A stretch of 64,000 bases of DNA. It comes from Rhizobium sp. Root1334. GTDB lineage: Bacteria; Pseudomonadota; Alphaproteobacteria; Rhizobiales; Rhizobiaceae. A program made the position numbers and the translations under genes. The notes below the pieces were generated by a model, which had not been told where the DNA came from, did no database searches, and worked only from the letters and a program-made list of their open reading frames with translations. How positions within the stretch are numbered: the first letter of the stretch is position 1; each line of letters opens with the position of its first letter. This document shows, in pieces, positions 7,589 through 16,621 of this stretch. The stretch covers positions 1,081,179 to 1,145,178 of the forward strand of contig NZ_LMEY01000001.1 of the NCBI RefSeq assembly GCF_001426665.1. Reading direction: 5' to 3'.

Positions 7589-9958
7589 ATGTTCAAGTTC
7601 CAGGCCAAATCGCTAGCGACCAAGCTTATCGCGGTCACGGGCGGCACCATTGCGCTCGTCCTTCTTGCTTCAAATTACGTGCTCATCTCCCAGACGCAGG
7701 ACCGTGTTGAAACGCTGGTTCTCGACCAAGCGCGTACCGAGGCGAAATCCATCGCATCCGACATTGCCAGCAACATTGCCGAACTGGCGGGCGCTGCCCG
7801 CTCAACAGCCGGGATCATCAGCCGCGGCCAGGAAGGTGGCTATCTCGATCGCAAGGCTGTCGTCGATTTGCTGAAAGCCAATGTCGAGAAGAATGCATTC
7901 GCTTTCGGTAGCTGGTTTGCCGAGGAGCCGAATGCTTTCGATGGCAAATCCAAGGACTTTGCAGGCCAGAAGGAATTCGGCGCCAGCAAGGACGGTACGC
8001 TTAACCCCTACTGGACCAAGAGCAAGACCGGCATCACCTTCTCGACCTTCGATTCCGACTACTCGGCCGACTGGTATGCGCTGGCGGCCAAGAGCCTCAA
8101 GGGCGCCATGTCGCCGCCCTATACCGAAAGCACGACGGGCGACAACAATTCGATGTCCTCGATCGCCTATCCGGTCATCTCCAACGGCAAGCTGATCGGC
8201 GCCAGCGGCGTCGATGTTTCCCTCTCCTCGCTTGCGAACAAGGTCAAGGATATCCGCCCCTTCGGCACCGGCCGCGTGACGCTTCTCTCGCAGACGGGCA
8301 AATGGCTGGTCGCCCCGATCCCGGACCTGCTGATGAAGGAATATGACGGTGTTGGTGCAGATATCGTCAAGAATGCCCTGTCCACCGCACAGCCGGGTAT
8401 GATCCATGATCTGACCTATGACGGTAACGAGACCTTCGAACGGGTGGTCTATCCCTTCAGCCTGCCCGATGTGAACACGACCTGGGTGGTCCTCGTTGAC
8501 GTACCACAGAGTGCCATCAACGCGCCGGTCGTCGATCAGACCTACATGATGATCATCGGTGGCCTGATCGTTCTTGGCGCCGTGCTTCTCGGCCTCTACC
8601 TTTCCGTTCGCAGCTTCGTCCAGAAGCCGCTTGCAGGGCTGGTCAGCGATGTCGAGAACCTCAGCAAGGGTGTCTACTCCAACGCCGTGTCCGGTCAGGA
8701 CCGTACCGACGAAACCGGTTCCGTCGCCAAGGCGCTGGAAGGTTTCCGTCATCGCCTCGCCGATACCAAGCGCCTGGAGGCCGAAGCGCAACAGGAGCGT
8801 CAGTCGTCCGAGCAGCAGCGTAACCAGTCCGAAGCCGAACGCGCCCAGTCGAACGCAACCCAGCGCGAGATTGTCGCCAAGCTCGCCAAGGGCCTGTCGC
8901 AGCTTTCTTCCGGTGACCTCGCCTACCGCATCACCGACGATTTCCCGGGCGAATATGCCCAGCTGAAGACTGACTTCAACTCCGCCATGGATAGCCTCGA
9001 AGAGACGATCCAGACGGTCAACAGCTCGGTCGTCAACATTAGCACCGGCACCAGCGAAATCAGCAATGCTGCCAATGATCTGTCGCACCGCACAGAGCAG
9101 CAGGCCGCAAGCCTGGAAGAAACGGCGGCAGCGCTCGATCAGCTGACTTCGCAGGTCAATGCCAGCGCCGACAACGCCAAGGTCGCGGCAAAGTCCGTCG
9201 AGACCGCCAGCACGGATGCCGAACAGTCCGGCGAAGTGGTACAGAAGGCGATTGCCGCGATGAAGGGCATCGAACAGTCGTCAGGCGAAGTCAGCCGCAT
9301 CATCGGCGTCATCGACGAAATCGCCTTCCAGACCAACCTGCTGGCGCTCAACGCCGGTGTCGAAGCTGCCCGCGCTGGCGATGCCGGCAAGGGATTTGCT
9401 GTCGTTGCGCAGGAAGTGCGTGAACTGGCACAACGTTCGGCCAATGCCGCCAAGGAGATCAAGACATTGATCAACACCTCGGCTGGCCAGGTTCGGGATG
9501 GTGTCGATCTCGTTGGCCGCGCCGGTGGCGCGCTGCAGAAGATCGCCGATCAGGTGGTGCAGATCAATGGCCTGATCCGCCAGATCTCCGGTTCGGCTTC
9601 CGAGCAGGCCGTTGGCCTGAAGGAGATCAACACGGCGGTCAACCAGATGGACCAGGTGACCCAGCAGAACGCTGCGATGGTGGAAGAAACCACCGCCGCC
9701 AGCATGGCATTGAACGAGGAAGCCCGCGCGCTGAGCACGCTGGTCTCCCGCTTCCATGTCGCCCGTCAGAACCTGTCTTCGGCTGACATGCTGCGCAGCA
9801 CGGCAGACAAGATGCGCACCCCTGCCAAGCCATCCACTGCGAGCTACAGCGCGCCGGCCAAGACCGCACCGTCCCGCTACAGTGCTCCAGCGCCACGGGC
9901 CGTGCCGCAGGTTTCCGGCAACACGGCTCTTGCCCAGGACAACTGGGAAGAATTCTGA
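7589..9958 (+). CDS. Methyl-accepting chemotaxis protein with Cache sensor
   Basis: Transmembrane chemoreceptor of 789 residues. TM1 is at about 12-34, followed by a large periplasmic double-Cache-type domain (about 40-305; [17 protein letters not shown] and [19 protein letters not shown] are typical). TM2 is at 318-340, then a HAMP domain, a second HAMP-like segment near 430-480 and the long signalling coiled coil. The hairpin tip [21 protein letters not shown] binds CheA/CheW. The C-terminus NWEEF matches the CheR/CheB-tethering pentapeptide (NWETF in enteric receptors), so this is probably a high-abundance, efficiently methylated receptor. The ligand is unknown; Cache domains of this type often sense amino or carboxylic acids. 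It is a single-gene unit with a terminator behind it and no chemotaxis operon nearby. Confidence 0.94.
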   Translation: MFKFQAKSLATKLIAVTGGTIALVLLASNYVLISQTQDRVETLVLDQARTEAKSIASDIASNIAELAGAARSTAGIISRGQEGGYLDRKAVVDLLKANVEKNAFAFGSWFAEEPNAFDGKSKDFAGQKEFGASKDGTLNPYWTKSKTGITFSTFDSDYSADWYALAAKSLKGAMSPPYTESTTGDNNSMSSIAYPVISNGKLIGASGVDVSLSSLANKVKDIRPFGTGRVTLLSQTGKWLVAPIPDLLMKEYDGVGADIVKNALSTAQPGMIHDLTYDGNETFERVVYPFSLPDVNTTWVVLVDVPQSAINAPVVDQTYMMIIGGLIVLGAVLLGLYLSVRSFVQKPLAGLVSDVENLSKGVYSNAVSGQDRTDETGSVAKALEGFRHRLADTKRLEAEAQQERQSSEQQRNQSEAERAQSNATQREIVAKLAKGLSQLSSGDLAYRITDDFPGEYAQLKTDFNSAMDSLEETIQTVNSSVVNISTGTSEISNAANDLSHRTEQQAASLEETAAALDQLTSQVNASADNAKVAAKSVETASTDAEQSGEVVQKAIAAMKGIEQSSGEVSRIIGVIDEIAFQTNLLALNAGVEAARAGDAGKGFAVVAQEVRELAQRSANAAKEIKTLINTSAGQVRDGVDLVGRAGGALQKIADQVVQINGLIRQISGSASEQAVGLKEINTAVNQMDQVTQQNAAMVEETTAASMALNEEARALSTLVSRFHVARQNLSSADMLRSTADKMRTPAKPSTASYSAPAKTAPSRYSAPAPRAVPQVSGNTALAQDNWEEF

Positions 9959-9980
9959 GCCACACGGATCACCAACGAGA

Positions 9981-10006
9981 AACGGCGCCCTTGCGGCGCC
10001 GTTTTT
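9981..10006 (+). terminator. Rho-independent terminator after the chemoreceptor gene
   Basis: AACGGCGCC and GGCGCCGTT form a 9-bp stem with a 5-base loop, followed by a T-run, 22 bases after the stop codon. It separates the receptor gene from the convergent nucleoside hydrolase gene. Confidence 0.88.
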
Positions 10007-10027
10007 GTTTCATGTTGATGCTGCCGA

Positions 10028-10972
10028 TCAGAGACGGGCCAGACGTTCCGTCAGAAGATCGAAGAAACCCTGATCGTCGACTTCGCGCATGACCTTGGCG
10101 TTGTGCTTGCGGCCGGTCACCTGCCACCAATCCACGACTGTCATGCCAACGGTCAGCTCCGACTTGGTTTCGATCTCGACATTGCAATCGCGGCCCTTGA
10201 ACAGCTCCGGGCGCAGGAGATAGGCGATGACGGTCGGATCGTGCAGCGGGCCGCCATCGGAACCGTATTTTTCGATATCGAAGCGCTCGAAGAATTCCAG
10301 CATTTCGGCCATGGCAACGGCGGCCGCCGAGCCGATCGCCTTGATCTTTTCAACGCGGGTCTTGTAGGTCAGCACCCGGTGGGTGACATCAAGCGGCATC
10401 ATCACGATCGGGATGCCGGACTTGAAGACGATATCGGCGGCATCCGGGTCGACATAGATATTGAATTCGGCCGCCGGCGTGATGTTACCGCCCTCGAAGA
10501 AGCCGCCGCCCATCATGACGATTTCACGGACTCGCGGGGCAATCTGCGGTGCCTTGTTGAGCGCCAGCGCGATGTTGGTGAGCGCACCCAAGGTGCAGAG
10601 CGTCACGGTTCCCACGTCTTCGGCCAGCAGGGTCTCGATGATGAAATCGACGGCGTGCTGTGTCTGCATCGGCATGGTCGGCTCTTCGACCACCGGGCCA
10701 TCCAGGCCGGTCTTGCCGTGCACGTGCTCCGCCGTCACCAGTTGACGAACCAGAGGCTTGTCAGCACCCGCATAGACCTTGACGTCAAGGCGATTGCAGA
10801 GTTCACAGATCACCCGGATGTTGCGCGAGGTGAGCGCCACCGGGACATTGCCGGCGACCGCCGTAATGCCCAGCACATCAAGCTCACCAGGGCTGCCGAG
10901 CGCCAGCATGATCGCGGCGGCATCGTCCTGCCCCGGATCGGTATCGATGATAATCTTTCTCGGCTCGGCCAT
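10028..10972 (-). CDS. Nucleoside hydrolase (inosine-uridine preferring type)
   Basis: Cleaves the N-glycosidic bond of ribonucleosides to free base and ribose. The Ca2+-binding signature IIIDTDPGQDDAAAIM begins at residue 7, with D10, D12 and the D16/D17 pair; further family motifs are GALTNIALAL, EFNIYVDPDAA and MPLDVTHRV with the active-site histidine. Starting at MAEPRKIII gives 314 residues with a strong GGAGGAGA ribosome binding site; the 19-residue upstream extension is rejected. No base or nucleoside transporter is adjacent. It is divergent from the hsp20 gene and convergent with the chemoreceptor gene. Which nucleoside is preferred cannot be decided here. Confidence 0.92.
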   Translation of the reverse strand: MAEPRKIIIDTDPGQDDAAAIMLALGSPGELDVLGITAVAGNVPVALTSRNIRVICELCNRLDVKVYAGADKPLVRQLVTAEHVHGKTGLDGPVVEEPTMPMQTQHAVDFIIETLLAEDVGTVTLCTLGALTNIALALNKAPQIAPRVREIVMMGGGFFEGGNITPAAEFNIYVDPDAADIVFKSGIPIVMMPLDVTHRVLTYKTRVEKIKAIGSAAAVAMAEMLEFFERFDIEKYGSDGGPLHDPTVIAYLLRPELFKGRDCNVEIETKSELTVGMTVVDWWQVTGRKHNAKVMREVDDQGFFDLLTERLARL

Positions 10973-11033
10973 GCAGGTCTCCTCCAAATCAGCGAGCGGG
11001 ACTATGATTTGCCTGTTGGCGCAGTGCAAGCGC

Positions 11034-11062
11034 CTTGCACTCGCTACGCACAGCTACCATAT
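11034..11062 (+). promoter_or_regulatory. Candidate heat-shock (sigma-32 type) promoter of hsp20
   Basis: CTTGCAC (11034-11040) is followed after 16 bases by CCATAT (11057-11062). This fits the CTTG...CCATNT pattern of heat-shock sigma-32 promoters. It would start a transcript near 11070, giving a leader of about 58 bases that contains the thermometer-like hairpins. Match quality is moderate. Confidence 0.4.
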
Positions 11063-11078
11063 TGAGGCCTCGCGGATG

Positions 11079-11127
11079 CTGCCTCGCAGGTCCGTCAAAA
11101 CGGTCGCTTGAGCTGCAAGGACTAGAC
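11079..11127 (+). promoter_or_regulatory. ROSE-like RNA thermometer in the hsp20 leader
   Basis: Three successive hairpins fill the leader: CTGC/GCAG (11079-11089), CCGT/ACGG (11092-11103) and a last one at 11103-11122. In the last, GTC and CTTG pair with CAAG and GAC around a 5-base loop, leaving G11106 bulged. The stem buries the ribosome binding site AAGGA (11117-11121), six bases before the ATG. The strand opposite the ribosome binding site contains TCGCT, fitting the ROSE U(U/C)GCU motif with its bulged G. ROSE elements are known to control small heat-shock genes in rhizobia and Agrobacterium. Melting at higher temperature would free the ribosome binding site. Confidence 0.65.
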
Positions 11128-11559
11128 ATGACCCGGATCACGCCCTTCACGAGCCCGCTTCTGCTCGGTTTCGATGCGATGGAAAAGACCCTGGAGCGCA
11201 TCGCCAAGGGCAATGACGGTTACCCTCCCTACAATATCGAGCGGGTGCGCCGGGACGAGTCGGTCAATGAGCCGGACAGCCTGCGAATCACCCTGGCTGT
11301 CGCCGGTTTTTCAGAAGACGACCTCGACGTCACGACCGAGGAAAACCAGCTGATCATCCGCGGACGCCAGTCAGAGACCGGTGAACGCGACTATCTGCAC
11401 CGTGGCATTGCAGCCCGCCAGTTCCAGCGGATGTTCGTTTTGGCTGAGGGAATGCAGGTTTCCAAGGCGGAGCTGAAGAACGGCCTGCTGTCGGTCGACC
11501 TCATTCGTCCGGAACCTGTCCGTATGGTAAAGAAAATTAATATTTTGGTCCCAGAGTAG
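11128..11559 (+). CDS. Small heat-shock protein (Hsp20/alpha-crystallin)
   Basis: 143-residue ATP-independent holdase chaperone that binds unfolding proteins during heat stress. The alpha-crystallin domain spans about residues 38-130 (LRITLAVAGFSEDDLDVTTEENQLII and the FQRMFVLAEGMQVSKAELKNGLL segment). A short C-terminal tail follows. The start MTRITPFTSPLLLGFD is typical of rhizobial HspD/IbpA-like proteins, and AAGGA lies six bases upstream; a longer in-frame extension from 11035 would run through the leader hairpins. Regulation probably combines a heat-shock promoter and a ROSE-like hairpin. A DUF1150 gene follows, a pairing common in this family. Confidence 0.93.
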   Translation: MTRITPFTSPLLLGFDAMEKTLERIAKGNDGYPPYNIERVRRDESVNEPDSLRITLAVAGFSEDDLDVTTEENQLIIRGRQSETGERDYLHRGIAARQFQRMFVLAEGMQVSKAELKNGLLSVDLIRPEPVRMVKKINILVPE

Positions 11560-11699
11560 GATAACCGGCAGTTCATGCTGGCTGCACCTAGGACCCGGCC
11601 GCTCCCAATGGCCCCGAACTTCGTACAGGAAAATCAATGTGTTGCGAGTTTCTTCGCCTTTCCCGGCGATGAAACCCGCAAAGCCACGGAGTACGACTC

Positions 11700-11957
11700 A
11701 TGGGATTGAAACACGTCAGCTCACATCTGTCGAAAAACGACCTGGCCCATCTCGGCGCCGGTGAGGTTGGCTATATCCGCAAGATGCGCTCGGACGAAGT
11801 GTCGCGCGTTTTTCCGGAAGCGCCCAATATGGACCCTGATCTTGACCTGTGGGCCCTGTTCGGCGCCGACGGCACGCCGATCCTTTTGACCGACAACCGT
11901 TCCAGCACCTTCTTCAAGGCCGCAGAAGACGACCTGCGCACTGTCAGCCTGCATTAA
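11700..11957 (+). CDS. DUF1150 family protein
   Basis: 85-residue protein with the DUF1150 pattern (VGYIRKMRSDEV...FALFGADGTPI-like core, here WALFGADGTPILLTDNRSS). The function of the family is unknown. It is small, soluble and acidic, with no signal peptide or membrane segment. The ATG at 11700 has GGAG 8 bases upstream. It lies 140 bases behind hsp20 in the same orientation, so a stress-related role is possible, but only context supports this. Confidence 0.85.
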   Translation: MGLKHVSSHLSKNDLAHLGAGEVGYIRKMRSDEVSRVFPEAPNMDPDLDLWALFGADGTPILLTDNRSSTFFKAAEDDLRTVSLH

Positions 11958-11985
11958 GACCCACAGACTGACATGACATTCCGGC

Positions 11986-12684
11986 CTAGACGCGCCGGAA
12001 TGTCAGATAAGCGGACTTGCGGCCTTCCCGGCGCGCCTTGGCCTCGTAGCGTGTGCTCGGCCAGCCGGCATAGGGCGTCAGCCAGTCCGAGGCATTTTCC
12101 GCCGTCCATTCGAACGCCGCGTGATTACGGCAATGTTCGAGCGTCCAGTTGACATAGGTGTCGATATCCGAGGCGAAGCAGAAAATGCCACCGGGTTTCA
12201 GCACGCGAGCGAACCGATCGAGATTGACCGGAGAGACGAAGCGGCGCTTCCAGTGCTTCCGCTTCGGCCATGGATCCGGATAGAGAAGATCGATCTGATC
12301 GATTGAATTTTCCGGCAGCCAATCCAGCACCTGCGTTGCATCATCATCATGCAGGCGAATATTCTTCGCGCCACGCTCCTCGATATAGCCGACCAGCTTT
12401 GCCATGGAATTGACGAAGGGTTCGACACCAATAAAGCCTGTCGACGGGTCTTCGACGGCACGGTGAATCAAATGCTCACCACCACCAAAGCCGATCTCCA
12501 GCCGCACGCGTTCGACAGGATGCTTGAACAGCGTCTTGACATCCACCGGTGCTGGCGATGCCAAATCCAGCCGAAGCAAGGGCAGGACCGTATCAAGATG
12601 CGTCGCCTGCAGCGCGCGCAACGGTTTGCCCTTGCGGCGGCCGAAGAAGGCTTCGGTCGAGCGGCTGCGGTGCTGTTCGGTCAT
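11986..12684 (-). CDS. trmB: tRNA (guanine(46)-N7)-methyltransferase
   Basis: Methylates G46 in the variable loop of tRNAs using S-adenosylmethionine. The 232-residue protein has the SAM-binding motif [10 protein letters not shown], the family signature [14 protein letters not shown] and the C-terminal [12 protein letters not shown] motif that recognises tRNA. It lies behind metK, which makes its methyl donor, on the same strand. A strong terminator hairpin between the two suggests that transcription is at least partly separate. Confidence 0.95.
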   Translation of the reverse strand: MTEQHRSRSTEAFFGRRKGKPLRALQATHLDTVLPLLRLDLASPAPVDVKTLFKHPVERVRLEIGFGGGEHLIHRAVEDPSTGFIGVEPFVNSMAKLVGYIEERGAKNIRLHDDDATQVLDWLPENSIDQIDLLYPDPWPKRKHWKRRFVSPVNLDRFARVLKPGGIFCFASDIDTYVNWTLEHCRNHAAFEWTAENASDWLTPYAGWPSTRYEAKARREGRKSAYLTFRRV

Positions 12685-12703
12685 GGCAATGGTCTTTCAC
12701 GAT

Positions 12704-12738
12704 AAAAGCGGATGTCTCCGTCAGGAAACATCCGCTTT
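12704..12738 (-). terminator. Terminator between metK and trmB
   Basis: On the minus strand AAAGCGGATGT and ACATCCGCTTT form a perfect 11-bp stem with a 12-base loop. The 3' arm ends in TTTT. It lies 33 bases after the metK stop and 20 bases before the trmB start. Confidence 0.75.
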
Positions 12739-12771
12739 ACAGTTTTATCGGCAGGTCCGTAAAGAGCCTGA

Positions 12772-14052
12772 TCAGGCGGCCTTCAGCGCTTCTTCCTTCA
12801 AAGCATCCTTGAGCGGCTTGACGAGATCGAGCTTTTCCCAGGAGAAGGAGCCGTCGCGGCCGGCCTTGCGGCCGAAATGGCCGTAAGCCGAGGTCTTGGC
12901 ATAGATCGGCTTGTTGAGGTCGAGATGACGGCGGATGCCCGACGGGGACAGATCCATCGTCTTGCGGATCGCGCCTTCGACCTGGTCTTCCGTGACCTTG
13001 CCGGTGCCATGCAGGTCGACATAGATCGACAGCGGCTGAGCGACACCGATCGCATAGGCGATCTGGATCGTGCAACGGTCTGCCAGGCCAGCGGCCACGA
13101 CGTTCTTGGCGAGGTAGCGCGCAGCATAGGCAGCCGAACGGTCAACCTTGGTCGTGTCCTTGCCGGAGAACGCACCGCCACCATGCGGGGCAGCACCGCC
13201 ATAGGTGTCGACGATGATCTTGCGACCGGTCAGGCCTGCGTCGCCATCCGGACCACCGATGACGAACTTGCCAGTCGGGTTGATGTACCAGGCGCAATCG
13301 TCGGCAATCTCGATGTCGTGCAGCGCTTCGCGGATATAGGGCTCGACGACGGAGCGCACCTTGGCCGAATCCCAGGCCTCATCAAGATGCTGGGTCGACA
13401 GGACGATCGACGTGACTTCCGACGGCTTGCCGTCGATATAGCGGACAGTGACCTGGCTCTTGGCGTCGGGGCCAAGACGGCCAGCCTCATCAGCGCCCTT
13501 CTTGCGGGCGGCGGCCAGAAGATCAAGAATACGATGCGAATAATAGATCGGCGCCGGCATCAGTTCTGCCGTTTCCTTGCAGGCGTAACCGAACATGATG
13601 CCCTGGTCGCCGGCACCTTCGTCGCCCTGCTTGTCGGCGGCATTGTCAACGCCCTGGGCGATGTCGGCCGACTGCGGATGAAGCAGCACGTCGATCTTGG
13701 CGGTCTTCCAGTGGAAACCAGCCTGTTCGTAACCGATTTCACGGATCGCCTTGCGGGCTGCGGTCTTGAACTTCGACGGGTTGATGACCGGATGACCAGC
13801 GGCGTCCTTCAGGACGTTGCCATCCTTGTCTTTCTTCAAAAGCGTGTCCGGCACCCGGACTTCACCGGCAATAATCACCCGGTTGGTGGTTGCCAGCGTT
13901 TCGCAGGCGATGCGGACACCCCAGGGATCAACGCCGGTTTTTGCGGCTTCACGATACACAAGATCGACAATTTCATCGGAGATCCGGTCACAGACCTTGT
14001 CTGGATGACCTTCTGCCACGGATTCACTCGTAAACAGGTAATTAGCGCGCAT
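12772..14052 (-). CDS. metK: S-adenosylmethionine synthase
   Basis: Makes S-adenosylmethionine from methionine and ATP. Starting at [19 protein letters not shown] gives 426 residues, the long alphaproteobacterial form (enteric MetK is about 384), with a GAGG ribosome binding site upstream. Both PROSITE-type signatures are seen: [12 protein letters not shown] for ATP binding and [16 protein letters not shown] for the phosphate loop. The 5' leader to the next gene is about 195 bases and holds a 24-base near-palindrome at 14125-14148. The neighbouring upstream gene is a PhrR/PraR-like regulator. Confidence 0.96.
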   Translation of the reverse strand: MRANYLFTSESVAEGHPDKVCDRISDEIVDLVYREAAKTGVDPWGVRIACETLATTNRVIIAGEVRVPDTLLKKDKDGNVLKDAAGHPVINPSKFKTAARKAIREIGYEQAGFHWKTAKIDVLLHPQSADIAQGVDNAADKQGDEGAGDQGIMFGYACKETAELMPAPIYYSHRILDLLAAARKKGADEAGRLGPDAKSQVTVRYIDGKPSEVTSIVLSTQHLDEAWDSAKVRSVVEPYIREALHDIEIADDCAWYINPTGKFVIGGPDGDAGLTGRKIIVDTYGGAAPHGGGAFSGKDTTKVDRSAAYAARYLAKNVVAAGLADRCTIQIAYAIGVAQPLSIYVDLHGTGKVTEDQVEGAIRKTMDLSPSGIRRHLDLNKPIYAKTSAYGHFGRKAGRDGSFSWEKLDLVKPLKDALKEEALKAA

Positions 14053-14124
14053 GCGGGAAGTCCCCTCAAAGAAAAAATGCTTCAGACGTGTTAGTGATTT
14101 TGCCACGAAATGACAAGCACACAA

Positions 14125-14148
14125 GGACATAAATATATCTTTATATCC
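14125..14148. promoter_or_regulatory. Near-palindrome in the metK upstream region
   Basis: GGACATAAA (14125-14133) and TTTATATCC (14140-14148) are inverted around six bases. Taken as a whole, 10 of 12 positions of the 24-base site are symmetric. The A+T-rich core and position 72 bases before the metK ATG suit an operator for a dimeric helix-turn-helix repressor, possibly the XRE regulator encoded next door. The regulator link is inference. Confidence 0.4.
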
Positions 14149-14246
14149 GCCAGAAGGGAACGTTTTTCCGGGCTTTTGATGCTTTAATGCCGCATCTCGG
14201 CATTCTGCCACTGTGAGGGCGACAGTCCCGCCCTGGATCAGAACAC

Positions 14247-14278
14247 AAAAAAAGCGGCACTGTCCGGCCGCTTTTTTT
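14247..14278 (-). terminator. Terminator after the XRE regulator gene
   Basis: AAAAAAAGCGGC is mirrored by GCCGCTTTTTTT around a short loop, giving a G+C stem flanked by A and T runs of seven. It can act in either direction. On the minus strand it lies 22 bases after the regulator stop and would isolate it from metK. Confidence 0.85.
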
Positions 14279-14300
14279 CATGCCATGTCTGCGGGCAGAT

Positions 14301-14720
14301 TTATTCGGCTTCCGCTTCTGCGGCCAAGGCCTTGACGAGGTCTACAAGCTTGCGGCGCACCTTGGGATCGCCAATCTTGACGAATGCGCGGTTGAGCTGG
14401 AGACCTTCCGAGGACGACAGGAAATCGACCACGTAGTTCGAGCTTGAGGCTTCTGCCATGCCAGACGGACCGGTTGAGGCATCGCCCGGTGCATCTTCGA
14501 AAAAGAAGGAGACCGGAACATTCAAGATGCTTGAAATGTTCTGAAGGCGGCTGGCGCCGACCCGGTTCGTACCTTTTTCATATTTCTGGATCTGCTGGAA
14601 GGTGATCCCGAGGCTCTCTCCGAGCTTCTCCTGGCTCATGCCCAGCATGGTGCGGCGAAGACGAATCCGGCTACCGACATGAATGTCGATAGGGTTCGGC
14701 TTCTTCTTGTTTTCTATCAT
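14301..14720 (-). CDS. phrR: XRE-family transcriptional regulator (PhrR/PraR-like)
   Basis: 139-residue cytoplasmic DNA-binding protein. The Cro/CI-type helix-turn-helix lies at about residues 16-72 (IRLRRTMLGMSQEKLGESLGI, then FQQIQKYEKGTNRVGASRL). The acidic C-terminal part ends in AAEAEAE. The position between lnt and metK and the protein sequence match the rhizobial PhrR/PraR group, described as a pH- and stress-responsive regulator next to the lnt homologue actA in Sinorhizobium meliloti and as a quorum-sensing and biofilm regulator elsewhere. The symbol rests on that resemblance. A 155-base gap to lnt should hold its own promoter. Confidence 0.85.
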   Translation of the reverse strand: MIENKKKPNPIDIHVGSRIRLRRTMLGMSQEKLGESLGITFQQIQKYEKGTNRVGASRLQNISSILNVPVSFFFEDAPGDASTGPSGMAEASSSNYVVDFLSSSEGLQLNRAFVKIGDPKVRRKLVDLVKALAAEAEAE

Positions 14721-14875
14721 AACGGTTTCCTAATAAGCGAAGTTGCAGTTGCTCCATAACCTGGACACTTGCCGAGAGCAGACTACACGATACGTTGTGC
14801 AGCCGGGGCGGAAACCCCCCGAACATAGGTGAAGATCGATGGTAAATGCCACTATGCAATTTTAGGGGTTTTTGG

Positions 14876-16465
14876 TCAATTCTCTCGCAGAATAAAACTT
14901 GCGCGGGAAATAACGGCCAAACCGAAGAGAAGGAGCGCAATCAGGATTGCGCTCCTTTCTTGCGCCTCAGGGCTCATTAGCAATACATGTTTTCCCGGCA
15001 AAATTGTGTCTACAAAGCCTTTTGTTCCGAACGGAAAGCCGGTGACTATCTCTCCACGCCCATTGATAACAGCCGAAATACCGGTGTTGGCATCGCGGAT
15101 GAGCGGCAAACCCGTCTCCACGGAGCGCAGCCGGGCCTGCTGGAAATGCTGATAGGGGCCGGGTGTATTGCCGAACCATGCATCATTGGTGAGGTTCAGC
15201 AGTGCGTCGCCCTGGAGCGCATCCATGCCGATTTCGCCAGGAAAAATAGCCTCATAGCAGATCAGCGGATAGAGCGTCTTGCCACCTGGCAACGTCAGCA
15301 GCGTGCGTGTCGCCGCGGCGGAAAAGCCGCCAGGCATCGCGACCGTATCCAGCCCCGCGGCAGAGAGGAGGCTTTCCAGCGGCAGGTATTCCCCAAACGG
15401 AACAAGATGGACCTTGTCGGACGCGCCGACGATCTGGCCGCGATCGTCAATCACATAGATCGAATTATAGTAGCGCGGTGGCTGGCCGGCGCCGCTGGCT
15501 TCAGCCCGCACCGCGCCGGCGATGAGCAGTTGGCCATCTTGCAACACATCTGAAATCCTCAGCAGCGCATCGGGATTCTCGGTCAGGATGAACGGGACCG
15601 CGGTTTCCGGCCAAACGACAATATCAGGCCGTTTGCCGCCATCGGCGGGAGGCGCCTGCGTCAGCTCCAGATGCTCTTCAAAGATCGCCATCCGCTCGTT
15701 GTCATCGATCTTCTTCGACTGATCGATCAAAGGCTGGACAAGCCGGATCGTCAAAGCAGGATCGGCGGGCGGCGGCAAGGGCTGCGCCAGCCGGTAGAAG
15801 CCGTAACCGAAATGTGCCGCAACCAGCAAAACAGCAAGACTCAATCCCACGCGCAACCCCTTGCGCGTACCGATGAGCGCGGGTGCTGCGAAGACGAAGA
15901 CCGCCAGCATGTTGACGCCTGCCAGTCCGATCACGGCGGCAGACTGCATCATCAGCGGAACCGGCATGGCCGCATAGCCGATCGCGTTCCAGGGAAACCC
16001 GGTGAGGACAAAGCTGCGCAGCCACTCGAAAAGCCCGAAAGCAAAAGCGAGCGCCGCAATCCGGCCAAGGCCGTCCGACCAGAGGATGCGGGCGACTGCG
16101 GTTGCCAAGGCATAAAACAAGGCGAGGAACGCCGGCACACCGAGCACGGCCAATGGCACTGCCCAGGCAAAATCATCAGCCTCGACGAGCAGCGCGTTGC
16201 CCAGCCACCAGAGGCCACCGAGGAAGTAGCCGAAACCAAAACACCAGCCGATCCAGAATGCCGGAAAGCCGCGCCTGAGCACACCGTGACCGGGATTGCC
16301 CGAAGCACCATCGAGCAGCCAGACAAGAATCGGAAAAGACAGAAACGGTGCTGCGAAAATGCCGAAGGGCGGCAAGGCGAAAACCGCAATCAAACCGGCG
16401 ACGAAGGCGACAAGTGCCCGGCGGGCTCCCGACAACAGCATGATCCTGCCCGCAAGCCACTCCAT
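14876..16465 (-). CDS. lnt: Apolipoprotein N-acyltransferase
   Basis: Inner-membrane enzyme that adds the third acyl chain to the N-terminal cysteine of lipoproteins. The 529-residue protein has about seven hydrophobic segments in the first 225 residues, then a periplasmic nitrilase-fold domain and a last TM helix. The Glu-Lys-Cys triad is visible at E287 (VWPETAVPF), K351 (DKVHLVPFGEY) and C403 (LICYEAIF). In S. meliloti the homologue is the acid-tolerance gene actA, next to the same type of regulator as here. A GGGGAAG ribosome binding site precedes the ATG. It follows corC on the same strand after 156 bases. Confidence 0.95.
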   Translation of the reverse strand: MEWLAGRIMLLSGARRALVAFVAGLIAVFALPPFGIFAAPFLSFPILVWLLDGASGNPGHGVLRRGFPAFWIGWCFGFGYFLGGLWWLGNALLVEADDFAWAVPLAVLGVPAFLALFYALATAVARILWSDGLGRIAALAFAFGLFEWLRSFVLTGFPWNAIGYAAMPVPLMMQSAAVIGLAGVNMLAVFVFAAPALIGTRKGLRVGLSLAVLLVAAHFGYGFYRLAQPLPPPADPALTIRLVQPLIDQSKKIDDNERMAIFEEHLELTQAPPADGGKRPDIVVWPETAVPFILTENPDALLRISDVLQDGQLLIAGAVRAEASGAGQPPRYYNSIYVIDDRGQIVGASDKVHLVPFGEYLPLESLLSAAGLDTVAMPGGFSAAATRTLLTLPGGKTLYPLICYEAIFPGEIGMDALQGDALLNLTNDAWFGNTPGPYQHFQQARLRSVETGLPLIRDANTGISAVINGRGEIVTGFPFGTKGFVDTILPGKHVLLMSPEAQERSAILIALLLFGLAVISRASFILREN

Positions 16466-16621
16466 TCACTTCCCCCAATCGGCGCAAACCGCCACCCGGC
16501 CACCGGCGCGGCAAACAACGCGCGCAGTGACCGTCAATCCGAATCAACGTGGGGCAGTGTTCCAAAAAAGCGGCGGCTTGTCGTGCCTGGAAACGCTGTT
16601 TAAGCGTTCAAAGCAGGAGGC

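Noticed and set aside
7802-9088. Minus-strand open frame of over 400 codons within the chemoreceptor gene
   Set aside because: It is a shadow of the receptor gene: no family resemblance, no ribosome binding site, Arg/Gly/Asp-rich composition typical of antisense frames.
12877-14094. Plus-strand open frame of about 400 codons across metK
   Set aside because: Antisense shadow of metK without any recognisable domain.
14053-14246. Possible SAM riboswitch in the metK leader
   Set aside because: The leader holds an A+T-rich palindrome and small hairpins but none of the conserved core words I know for SAM-II or SAM/SAH riboswitches.
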